Part shown: in pieces, positions 34,827 through 41,805 of the stretch
Numbering within the stretch: the first letter of the stretch is position 1
How the letters are laid out: each line of letters starts with the position of its first letter
Origin: Aestuariimicrobium sp. p3-SID1156
Lineage (GTDB): Bacteria; Actinomycetota; Actinomycetes; Propionibacteriales; Propionibacteriaceae
Length of the DNA: 64,000 nt
Assembly: GCF_025144225.1 (NCBI RefSeq)
Contig: NZ_JALXXB010000010.1
Coordinates: 37,995-101,994 of the forward strand
Direction of reading: 5' to 3'
The notes under the pieces: model-generated
Told to the model about the DNA's origin: nothing
The model's input: the letters and a program-made list of their open reading frames with translations, nothing else
The model's database searches: none
Translations under genes and position numbers: made by a program

Positions 34827-35834
34827 GAGCAGTGACAACACCGGGTTCGCCGGCGGCTCCTCGATGACGCCCGCCCTCTGGAGGAACTTCCCCATCCGCG
34901 TGAACGCCTTCTGGTCCACCGCCACGCTGGGCTTGCCACTCTTCTTCCACATCTCCATCGTTGACTCCAGGACGCCCCGCGCTGCCTGCTGTTGCTTCTT
35001 GTCCGCCAGGGCCGGGACGTGCTCGGCGGTGGCGTCAAGGGCGATCTGGGGATCGGCGACGATCGCCTCCTCCGCCTTCTGCATGACGGTCGCGATCCTG
35101 GCCAGGACGGACTTGTCCGGGCCACTGTCCGACCTGTCGACCAGACTGGGCCCGACCAGCTGCGGGCTACTGGCGTCCGAGATCGGGAGGCTGGTCACCT
35201 TCGTGCCCTGAGCCTTCAACTGGACCAGCTCGTTGTTGCGGAAACCCATGATGAAGTCGACCTTGCCGGTGGTCAGGGCCGTGAGCTGGGTGTAGCCGAT
35301 GTCGACGAGCGTGACGTCCTTCTCCGTGAGCCCGGCCTGGTGGATCGCGGCCAGCGCGGCGTAGTAGCTGGAGCCGTAGTGGCCCGGGATGCCCAGGCTC
35401 GCTCCCTTGAGCGCGGACAGGTCGGCGGCGGGCTTCAGGCCCATCACCTCGATCGGGTAGGTCTGGTAGGCGGTGGCGAAGGTGGCCAACGACTGGCCCT
35501 TGACGCCCTTCTTGGTGCTGGCGGCGACCATGGCCTCGTCGGCGGAGGCGAAGACGACCTGTTCCTTGCCCTTGAGCAGGGCCCCGAAGACCTCCTCCTG
35601 CTGGCCGTGGTGGCGCAGTTCGACGCGCACGTTCTCGGCGTCGAACATGCGCTCCTTCGTGGCCACGTAGAAGGGGCTGAACTGGATGTTGGGGATGTAG
35701 GTCAGCCCGATCGTGATCAGGTCCCCGTCCACGATGGTCGAGGTGGGACTGGAATCCTTCCTGGTGCAGCCGGCCAGTGCCGTCCCCAGGCCGGCCGCCA
35801 GTATGCCGGTGAGTGCTCCGCGTCGAGTGATCAT
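34824..35834 (-). CDS. ribY: Riboflavin ABC transporter substrate-binding lipoprotein (NMT1/THI5-like)
   Basis: The 336-residue lipoprotein has a Tat-like signal (TRRGALTG) and lipobox LAGC (Cys22). The NMT1/THI5-type binding domain includes [51 protein letters not shown] and a C-terminal segment resembling ThiY. It lies 29 nt after the permease gene, and both are under an FMN riboswitch, so riboflavin or a flavin precursor is the predicted ligand (RibY of the RibXY system). Without the riboswitch it would be called a thiamin-precursor binder. No ATPase gene is adjacent. Confidence 0.78.
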   Translation of the reverse strand: MITRRGALTGILAAGLGTALAGCTRKDSSPTSTIVDGDLITIGLTYIPNIQFSPFYVATKERMFDAENVRVELRHHGQQEEVFGALLKGKEQVVFASADEAMVAASTKKGVKGQSLATFATAYQTYPIEVMGLKPAADLSALKGASLGIPGHYGSSYYAALAAIHQAGLTEKDVTLVDIGYTQLTALTTGKVDFIMGFRNNELVQLKAQGTKVTSLPISDASSPQLVGPSLVDRSDSGPDKSVLARIATVMQKAEEAIVADPQIALDATAEHVPALADKKQQQAARGVLESTMEMWKKSGKPSVAVDQKAFTRMGKFLQRAGVIEEPPANPVLSLL

Positions 35835-35863
35835 CCAGGTTCTCCTGTGGGGTTGGGGGCAGG

Positions 35864-36718
35864 TCAGAGGTTCTCGCCCTGGATCCGGGCAACGGCGGCA
35901 CGTTCGACGAGAAGCACCAGTCCGTAGAGCAGGAGTGCGGCGCCGCTGGTCCAGGCAACGACGGCGAAGACGCCGGCGGTATCGGCGGCCTCCCGGTAGA
36001 GGGTCAGCAGCGTCCCGATGCCGGAGCCGCCCATGACGAGTTCACCGACCACGGCACCGGTCATCGCCAGCACCACTCCCCCACGGACGCCCGCGAGGAC
36101 GGCGGGGGCTGCGATCGGGAACTCGACCTGCGTTAGCCGTTGCCAGGCGTTGGCCCCGTCCAGCAGCGCGTTGTCGACCAGCCGCATGTCGAGGCCGCGG
36201 AAACCGACCACGGTGGTGGTGACCATGGGGAAGAACGCGATGATGGCGCACAGGATGGCGATCGGCAGCGTCCCGTAGCCGATCCAGAGCACCAGCAGCG
36301 GGGCGATGGCGACCAGCGGGATGGTCTGCGAGATCGCGACCACGGGTTCGGCGATCGCCGCCAGCAGCCGTGAGTGGGCGATCATCACACCCAGGGGGAC
36401 GCCGACAAGTGCCGCGATACCGGCTCCCAGCACGGCGGCCGTCAGCGTGGGGCGCAGGTACTGCCAGGCGTGGCCCAGCCTGACCTGGCTAACCATGCGG
36501 TCGAGGACGTCGAGCGGGCTGGGCAGGTAGAGGGCGTCAATGCCGCCGGAGGCGGTGACACCCCACCACAGCAGCACTGTCACCAGCACGGCCAACGTGA
36601 AGGGCGCCGAACTCATGCGTCCGGGGCGGGTGCGCGCGGGGTAGGCGGACCAAATGCCCCAGCGCGCGAACTGTCGCGCCCGGGAGCGTCGCGCTACCCG
36701 CTGCTGGTGGTCGTCCAT
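35864..36718 (-). CDS. ribX: Riboflavin ABC transporter permease
   Basis: Binding-protein-dependent permease of about 284 residues with six membrane helices (the first at about 40-58) and the ATPase-docking EAA loop, DGANAWQRLTQVEFPIAAPA. It is close in type to ThiX/SsuC permeases. ATG 36718 is preferred; the frame is open through the riboswitch to 36838, but those codons lie in the aptamer. The start is preceded by GGCGGGGC, which also forms the 3' arm of a hairpin (36721-36749). Riboswitch control makes this RibX. The energising ATPase must come from elsewhere in the genome. Confidence 0.78.
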   Translation of the reverse strand: MDDHQQRVARRSRARQFARWGIWSAYPARTRPGRMSSAPFTLAVLVTVLLWWGVTASGGIDALYLPSPLDVLDRMVSQVRLGHAWQYLRPTLTAAVLGAGIAALVGVPLGVMIAHSRLLAAIAEPVVAISQTIPLVAIAPLLVLWIGYGTLPIAILCAIIAFFPMVTTTVVGFRGLDMRLVDNALLDGANAWQRLTQVEFPIAAPAVLAGVRGGVVLAMTGAVVGELVMGGSGIGTLLTLYREAADTAGVFAVVAWTSGAALLLYGLVLLVERAAVARIQGENL

Positions 36719-36720
36719 CG

Positions 36721-36749
36721 TGCCCCGCCTGTCCATCGGGTCCGGGGCA
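36721..36749 (-). promoter_or_regulatory. Hairpin covering the ribX ribosome-binding site
   Basis: GCCCCG and CGGGGC arms (extended by one A-U pair) enclose 15 nt. On the minus strand the 3' arm contains the GGCGGGG purine run just before ATG 36718. This could hide the ribosome site and serve as part of the riboswitch output. Inference from sequence only. Confidence 0.45.
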
Positions 36750-36761
36750 CACAACAACGTA

Positions 36762-36786
36762 CGGACGCAGGCATGCCTGCGCTCCG
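36762..36786 (-). terminator. Strong hairpin between FMN aptamer and ribX (possible attenuator)
   Basis: Arms CGCAGG/CCTGCG around CATG, extended after one bulge by CGGA/TCCG, lie 7 nt after the aptamer. Transcript downstream is moderately T-rich (TACGTTGTTGTG). Fits a weak intrinsic terminator used as the riboswitch expression platform. Confidence 0.5.
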
Positions 36787-36793
36787 GACGCGC

Positions 36794-36928
36794 ATGTTCC
36801 TCCCATCCAGACTGTGACTGTCGGTGCTGGAATTCCACCAGCTCAACCCCCCACCAACGACTCGCGTCGTGACTGAGGGGGTCGCGGACTGTGACCGCCG
36901 GTTCGGATTTTCACCGACCCCGGAACAT
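36794..36928 (-). promoter_or_regulatory. FMN riboswitch (RFN element)
   Basis: Read on the minus strand. P1 is a 7-bp stem, ATGTTCC (36922-36928) with GGAACAT (36794-36800). Inside lie the conserved RFN blocks in order: GGTGAAAATCC, ACCGGCGGT, AGTCCGCGACC, a variable arm, GGTGGAATTCC, ACCGACAGT and AGTCTGGATGGGAG. This is a near-textbook FMN aptamer. The downstream genes are not rib biosynthesis but an ABC permease and binding protein, so FMN should shut off their expression. Confidence 0.92.
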
Positions 36929-36957
36929 TTCTGCCAGCCTAGCAGGGGTTGGCAGGC

Positions 36958-37632
36958 TCACACCGCAGCGAGTCGACCATCTGTCATGGTGAAGGCCCGA
37001 GAGGCATAATCGACCGCCTCTGGAGAGTGACTGACCAGCAAGACCGTGTACCCGTCGCCGCTGAGCTGCTGAAGCAGGCTGAAGAGATCGCGGCTCGTAG
37101 CGCTGTCGAGCGCTCCGGTGGGTTCGTCAGCCAGGAGGAGTTTCCTGCCGCCAGCCAGCGCCCTGGCAATGCCGACACGCTGCCGTTGACCGCCCGACAT
37201 CTCTGCGGGACGCCGATCTGCCAGCTGGCCGATGCTGACCTTGTCCAGCGCCTCGCGAGCAAGCTGACCGGTTGCCCCCAGCGGGATACCCAGCGCTTGC
37301 AGCGGCAGTTCAATGTTCTCCTGCGCAGTCAGTTCAGGAATGAGGTTGTCGTCCTGAAAGACGATCCCGACATGGTGTAGTCGGTGATGCGCTCGCTTGG
37401 ACTCGCCCATGCCTTCCAGGTGTTGACCGGCTACGACAACCTCACCGGAGTCAGCCACTTCGAGCCCGGCAACCACGTTGAGCAGTGTCGTCTTGCCCGA
37501 ACCCGAAGGTCCCTGGACACACACGAAGTCCCCCTCGGCGATGTCCAGCGACACCTCATCCAGCGCAACCACTTCTTCCACAGCGGTGCTGAAGTTCTTG
37601 CTGACGCGCCTGAGACTCACCAGCTCAGCCAT
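36958..37632 (-). CDS. MacB/LolD-type ABC transporter ATPase
   Basis: The 224-residue ATPase has Walker A GPSGSGKTT, Q-loop VFQDDNLIPELTA, signature MSGGQRQR, Walker B LLLADEPTGALDS and switch His in LVSHSPEA. It is the type that works with FtsX/MacB-like permeases in mechanotransmission, lipoprotein release or peptide resistance. It overlaps the permease gene upstream by 8 nt and is the last gene of the three-gene cassette beginning with a secreted protein. It is unlikely to be the missing RibXY ATPase, which would belong to a different (importer) subfamily. Confidence 0.9.
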   Translation of the reverse strand: MAELVSLRRVSKNFSTAVEEVVALDEVSLDIAEGDFVCVQGPSGSGKTTLLNVVAGLEVADSGEVVVAGQHLEGMGESKRAHHRLHHVGIVFQDDNLIPELTAQENIELPLQALGIPLGATGQLAREALDKVSIGQLADRRPAEMSGGQRQRVGIARALAGGRKLLLADEPTGALDSATSRDLFSLLQQLSGDGYTVLLVSHSPEAVDYASRAFTMTDGRLAAV

Positions 37633-39967
37633 TCGACATCCTCTCCCTCACACTGACACGAAGCGACCCAAGGAGTGCACCCACGACAGAGCCTCCCACC
37701 ACCGACAGGAAGGATCGGACGAGGAAAGACCAGGGCAGCAGGGGGTTCTGCCCCTGGAACCGGACCAGCATCAAGCCGAGGATGGAGGGTAGGACAGTCG
37801 CTGCTGCCAGGACCACGGTGATCACCCCGCATTGAGCCCACAACAGTGTGCGCGCCGCCGACAACGGCATTCCCAAGGTCAGCATCGCGGCCTGCGCCGG
37901 ACGGCTCTGCACAGCCAGCGCCGAGAGCACCGAACCCATCACCAGTGCTGAGAGCAACCCCAGCAACCATGGCTGCAGACGTTGCTCCGGTGTCCCCTTG
38001 TACGGCGGGGGAACGTAAGGAGCGGTGTAGTAACTCTGGCCGATCCCCAGGGAGGTGGCGGCCTCTACGACTTTGGTCACGTCGCCCGCCATTCCACCCA
38101 TGAGATACTCCACAGGATCCTTGTCGACCGGCGCCAAGGCTTGCATTGTGGACAACAGCATGAGACCGGCGCGCTGGCGCAGCAGCGGAGCATTCGTACT
38201 GAGATGCTGAGTGGGAATGCTCGGCCTGGAACCATGCTGGACTTCGACCTCTGGGGGCGCATCCGCCCCGGCCAGGAGGTGACCTGATGACAGTGCCTGG
38301 CGTTCTGCGGCAGTCAAGGGCCTGGCGAGAACCAGACTCGCGTCTTCAATGGTCTGTACAGCCAGAATCGGCAGACCGCGTTGGTCATTCGGGCCGAACC
38401 AGATGCCCACTGCTCGAGTACCACTCTTCTCTTGCCACTCGTCCAAGCGGGGGCGCACCTCGGGCAGGTTGTTGATCATGACGGTGTTTGGTGGCACCGC
38501 GGTCTGCTCGGACATCATGCGGTTGAACTCCCGGAAGGACGCCCCCAAGGACGTCAGGATCACCGTGATCACCGACAGCGCAGCCGCGATCACCACCAGC
38601 CTTGAACCGAGTCGGTGCGCAACACTGGCCAACTGACGTTGCCCGAGGCGCACCAGCACTGGCTTCAGCGGAACCCTCGCTAGCAGAGCAATCAGGTCAG
38701 GCACACTCAGGGAGAGCCCCACAGCCAGGAGGCCGCCGCTCACCCAGCGCGCCAGGTCTGGTGTGTTTCCGAGCAGCGGTTGCGCCCACAGTGCACTCAC
38801 AGCGAGCACGAAGGCGCAGCCCCGCCGCCAGCTCGATCGTCGGGTGGCTGGAGCTGGCGTGGGGCTCGGCGCCGATGGTGCACGCTCGCGGCCCGCGGCT
38901 ACACCGAGAAGCGAGCCAACAAAGATCAGGACTGGCAGCAGCAAGAGCCAGTTGTTCCAGGACGGTGAACTCACCGGCTGCCTCATGAGGTACTGGACCA
39001 GCGGTTTCAGGAGCCACCCTGCCCCGAAGCCCAGAACGACGGCCGGGGGAACCGCGACAAGGAGACCACGCATCTGAGCCCGCCGGATCCAACCCCGGGT
39101 GAGGTGGCGCGGGACACCCTGCCGAAACAAGGCTGCTTCCGTACTTCGACGCCACCCAGCCAGCATGAAGCCCGAAGCCAAGCCGCCAGCCAACGCCAGG
39201 AGCGCGCCGGGAAGCACCATCAGCAGCGCAGTCTTGTTGTCAAAGGCAGTCCAGCCCATCCCTTCCCGCGTTCGCACGAAAGGGTGTTGGGGCACCGGCT
39301 GGCCCAGGGAACGCGACAGCTTTGGAAGGACGACGTCGGGGCTTCCATCGAAGTAGGCCGTGACCAGGGCTTGCATCCCCGTCAGTTCAAGCCCTCCTCG
39401 CGGGTCGTGACCAATCGACCCCGGAAAGACGAGCACCTCGTTGGTGTCCCGCCATCCTTTACGGCGCACCTCCCCCACCACCCTGAGGTTGATGCGTTCC
39501 CCCCAAGCAGTGATGTGTGAGGTTCCCTCCAGACCGTCGCTGACGACCGCCTCGCCGTCTGCTGCAGGCCAGCGACCAGCGATCAACTCATACCCCAGCC
39601 GATTCCGCGGCCCCCACGCCGCCTCAAGGAAGGTGACCGTTTTGTCCAAGGTTCTGTAAGTACCTCCGTCCGCGAGGCGCTGGAACTCCACGGCGCTCGG
39701 AGGAGGCGACCCCCAGTTGGCAACGCACAACGAATCGGAAACGCCAGAGCATTTCTCGACATTGGTCGCTCGGCCGGGCTGGATGCTCTGTGCGAAGTCG
39801 TGGCTCGCCCCGTAGTCCCCCAGCAGCCACAGCTGCATCACCGCGGTACTGCGACCGAAGACCAGGAACACGCTGGCCACCAAGGCCGCCACCATCGCGG
39901 AGCCGCCCGCAACCAGCATCGCGCGTAGTTGCGGACGGACCTGCGTCCAGACTGGATGGAGACTCAC
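37625..39967 (-). CDS. FtsX/MacB-like ABC permease
   Basis: The 780-residue protein has a first membrane helix at about 20-40, a large extracytoplasmic region, a block of helices around 240-380, a second block near 400-520, a second external region and three C-terminal helices (about 665-770). This two-module layout matches the bacteriocin-associated integral membrane/FtsX-like permeases. GTG 39967 overlaps the stop of the secreted-protein gene (GTGA), so all three genes are translationally linked. Codon use includes more A/T-ending codons than the flanking genes, hinting at acquisition. Likely role is export of, or self-protection from, the secreted protein. Confidence 0.82.
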   Translation of the reverse strand: MSLHPVWTQVRPQLRAMLVAGGSAMVAALVASVFLVFGRSTAVMQLWLLGDYGASHDFAQSIQPGRATNVEKCSGVSDSLCVANWGSPPPSAVEFQRLADGGTYRTLDKTVTFLEAAWGPRNRLGYELIAGRWPAADGEAVVSDGLEGTSHITAWGERINLRVVGEVRRKGWRDTNEVLVFPGSIGHDPRGGLELTGMQALVTAYFDGSPDVVLPKLSRSLGQPVPQHPFVRTREGMGWTAFDNKTALLMVLPGALLALAGGLASGFMLAGWRRSTEAALFRQGVPRHLTRGWIRRAQMRGLLVAVPPAVVLGFGAGWLLKPLVQYLMRQPVSSPSWNNWLLLLPVLIFVGSLLGVAAGRERAPSAPSPTPAPATRRSSWRRGCAFVLAVSALWAQPLLGNTPDLARWVSGGLLAVGLSLSVPDLIALLARVPLKPVLVRLGQRQLASVAHRLGSRLVVIAAALSVITVILTSLGASFREFNRMMSEQTAVPPNTVMINNLPEVRPRLDEWQEKSGTRAVGIWFGPNDQRGLPILAVQTIEDASLVLARPLTAAERQALSSGHLLAGADAPPEVEVQHGSRPSIPTQHLSTNAPLLRQRAGLMLLSTMQALAPVDKDPVEYLMGGMAGDVTKVVEAATSLGIGQSYYTAPYVPPPYKGTPEQRLQPWLLGLLSALVMGSVLSALAVQSRPAQAAMLTLGMPLSAARTLLWAQCGVITVVLAAATVLPSILGLMLVRFQGQNPLLPWSFLVRSFLSVVGGSVVGALLGSLRVSVRERMSNG

Positions 39968-40326
39968 CGGCAACCGTGATCCATGCGCCAGGAGCTCATC
40001 TTGTCGTTCTGCCAGGAACTCAGTTCATGCGTGGTGGAGCGTTTGAACATGTTGTAACAGCTGCTCCTACCATCGAACCCCATGTACCAGGCACCGTTGT
40101 AGTAGGTCTTGTTGGCGAAGGAGGACATGACGTTGTCGGCCGTGGCGTTGGTGAGGCCAGCACCCCCGCCCTTGTGCTCATACTTGGTGATGAAGTTGGG
40201 ATTGGCGTAGACGCATGCCAGCTTGTCCGCGCAATCGCTGGCGCCAGGCACCCCCGCCATCGCCGTGGAGGCACCAAGAGAACCCACGGCTACTACAGCC
40301 GCAGCTGCGTATTTCAGGAATCGCAT
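39964..40326 (-). CDS. Secreted betagamma-crystallin-like protein (possible toxin or protease inhibitor)
   Basis: The 120-residue precursor has a Sec signal peptide (cleavage near Ala24) and a mature part of about 96 residues with four Cys (32, 38, 90, 119), enough for two disulfides. It carries two copies of the betagamma-crystallin calcium motif (N/D-N/D-x-x-S/T-S): DNVMSS at 64-69 and NDKMSS at 107-112. CVYANPNF resembles the start of I36 metalloprotease inhibitors, which share this fold, as does the Streptomyces killer-toxin-like protein. Ribosome site GAAAGG. The overlapping permease and ATPase genes suggest a bacteriocin-type cassette. Fold is a motif-based inference; activity is unknown. 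Confidence 0.7.
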   Translation of the reverse strand: MRFLKYAAAAVVAVGSLGASTAMAGVPGASDCADKLACVYANPNFITKYEHKGGGAGLTNATADNVMSSFANKTYYNGAWYMGFDGRSSCYNMFKRSTTHELSSWQNDKMSSWRMDHGCR

Positions 40327-40379
40327 TATTCGACCTTTCGGTTCAATGGAACATCGTTGTCACTTCGAACCCGGGTACC

Positions 40380-40408
40380 TCGATACTCCCCCCCCAAGGT
40401 GAATTCAA
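40380..40408 (-). promoter_or_regulatory. Possible promoter of the secreted-protein cassette with a G8 spacer tract
   Basis: On the minus strand, TTGAAT (40403-40408) and TATCGA (40380-40385) are 17 nt apart. Eight consecutive G residues (40388-40395) lie in the spacer. The -10 matches consensus only partly. Confidence 0.3.
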
Positions 40409-40439
40409 GGAATCTCCACAGCAAACACTGGGTGAACCT

Positions 40440-41378
40440 TCAGAGCACCGGCGTGGTCTGTTCAAACCTCAAGCGCCAGTTGCCATCGACCTGCTGCCAC
40501 AGCGAGCTGACCACCTGGCGGCGTGACCCCAGGGTGAGCCGCCAACGCAGCAGCACCACCCCGTCGGCGAGCTCTTCAAGGCCGAGCACATCAACACGAG
40601 GCTGCAGTTCCAGGGGCTTCAAGCCCTGCATCATCCGCTGGTAGGTGTGGATGCGCCCCGAGGAGTCATGCCGCACGCAGTCGGGGTGCAGCAGCTCAAA
40701 AAGCTTCAGCGGACTGGTGCGCGTCGTGGCGTCAAGCAGTTCCCGGGTCCGGGCGACGAGTTCAGCCTGCAGGCCGGCGGCGGCGCCGAGCACCTCGGAC
40801 GCCGAGAACTCCGGCGTGGGGTTGGGCTTCTCCTCCGACGCCAGGTCTGCAGCAATCGAGAACAGGTCCTCGTCCTGCACGCTGCCGGGGGGGGTGCTCA
40901 CGGAGTCACCGGCGGTCACCACGCCGAAGCCCGGCCCGTGCTGGATCTCGGTGCCGTCGCGATAGGCCGTCGCCACCGCGCGGGCCAGTTCGTCCGCACG
41001 CTCGTTCATGGCATGCCCGGCATGGCCCTTGACCCACTCAAAACTGACCCGGCGCCCCTCCATGGCGGCGTCCAGTTCCTGCAGGATCTCCACGTTCATC
41101 ACCGGCTTGCCGTCGGCCTTGCGCCAGCCACGGCGCTTCCAGCCGGGCGTCCACTTGGTGATGCAGTTGATGGCGTACTGGGAGTCGCAGAGCACATGCA
41201 GCTCGTCATCGAGGTGGGCCGTCTGGCGCAACAGGTCCAGGACGGCCATCAGCTCGCCCATGTTGTTGGTGCCATGCGGCCAGCCGCCGGCGGCCCAGCG
41301 ATCCTCGTCGACATACCAGGCCCAGCCCGCTGGGCCGGGGTTGGACAGGGCCGAGCCGTCAGCAGCAGCAGTGATCAT
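40440..41378 (-). CDS. rnhA: RNase HI fused to a C-terminal NTF2-like (DUF4440-type) domain
   Basis: Residues 1-145 are RNase HI, which cleaves RNA in RNA-DNA hybrids. The catalytic acidic residues sit in ADGSALSNPGPAGWAW (Asp), NNMGELMAVLDLL (Glu), LCDSQYAIN (Asp) and GHAGHAMNERADELA (His/Asp). After a linker of about 40 residues, the last 120 residues look like an NTF2/SnoaL-type domain (LFELLHPDCVRHDSSGRIHTY, then VVLLRWRLTLGSRRQVVSSL), role unknown. The ATG overlaps the cytidine deaminase stop (ATGA). Confidence 0.88.
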   Translation of the reverse strand: MITAAADGSALSNPGPAGWAWYVDEDRWAAGGWPHGTNNMGELMAVLDLLRQTAHLDDELHVLCDSQYAINCITKWTPGWKRRGWRKADGKPVMNVEILQELDAAMEGRRVSFEWVKGHAGHAMNERADELARAVATAYRDGTEIQHGPGFGVVTAGDSVSTPPGSVQDEDLFSIAADLASEEKPNPTPEFSASEVLGAAAGLQAELVARTRELLDATTRTSPLKLFELLHPDCVRHDSSGRIHTYQRMMQGLKPLELQPRVDVLGLEELADGVVLLRWRLTLGSRRQVVSSLWQQVDGNWRLRFEQTTPVL

Positions 41379-41797
41379 GGACGGCCGGACCTGGGCCGGA
41401 CCTGCTCGAGGTCATCGGGCCCGAAGGCCTGGGGAAGGACCTGGTCCATGGTCCTGATGCCCTCGGGGGTCCACATCTGGAGGCTTGCCCCGCCGTGTTC
41501 CCACAAGAGCTGCCGACAGCGCCCACAGGGCATGATCAGGTCGGCATCGCGGTTCACGCAGACGAAGGCCAGCAGGCGACCGCCACCGCCGGCGACGAGA
41601 TCTGAGATCAGACCACATTCAGCGCACAGGGTCACCCCGTACCCGGCGTTCTCGACATTGCAGCCGGCCACGATGCGTCCGTCGTCCACCAGCGCCGCGG
41701 CCCCCACCGGGTACCGGGAGTAGGGCACGTAGGCGCGGACGGAGATCTCAACGGCCCGGGCCCGCAACTCGTCCCAGGGGTAGTCGGTCTGGTCCAC
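41375..41797 (-). CDS. cdd: Cytidine deaminase
   Basis: Deaminates cytidine and deoxycytidine to uridine forms in pyrimidine salvage. The 140-residue zinc enzyme shows YVPYSRYPVGAAAL, GCNVENAGYGVTLCAEC (Cys-Ala-Glu zinc and proton-shuttle motif) and IMPCGRCRQLLWE (second zinc motif). GTG 41797 comes 8 nt after the permease stop, so it is co-transcribed with the BMP-type nucleoside importer, whose cargo it would process. This context is a strong hint that the importer carries nucleosides. Confidence 0.94.
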   Translation of the reverse strand: MDQTDYPWDELRARAVEISVRAYVPYSRYPVGAAALVDDGRIVAGCNVENAGYGVTLCAECGLISDLVAGGGGRLLAFVCVNRDADLIMPCGRCRQLLWEHGGASLQMWTPEGIRTMDQVLPQAFGPDDLEQVRPRSGRP

Positions 41798-41805
41798 AGC
41801 AGGCC

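Noticed and set aside
36719..36838. Upstream start codons for the ribX permease
   Set aside because: Part of this stretch is the FMN aptamer and its hairpins; the first membrane helix and the family start fit ATG 36718.
36794..36928. TPP riboswitch, expected for an NMT1/THI5-type importer
   Set aside because: The leader contains RFN blocks (ACCGGCGGT, GGTGGAATTCC, AGTCTGGATGGGAG) and no TPP box (CUGAGA ... ACCUGAUCUGG).
39964..40326. Lactococcin 972 family bacteriocin
   Set aside because: Gene layout matches, but the mature sequence has paired betagamma-crystallin calcium motifs and four Cys rather than the Cys-free lactococcin 972 pattern.
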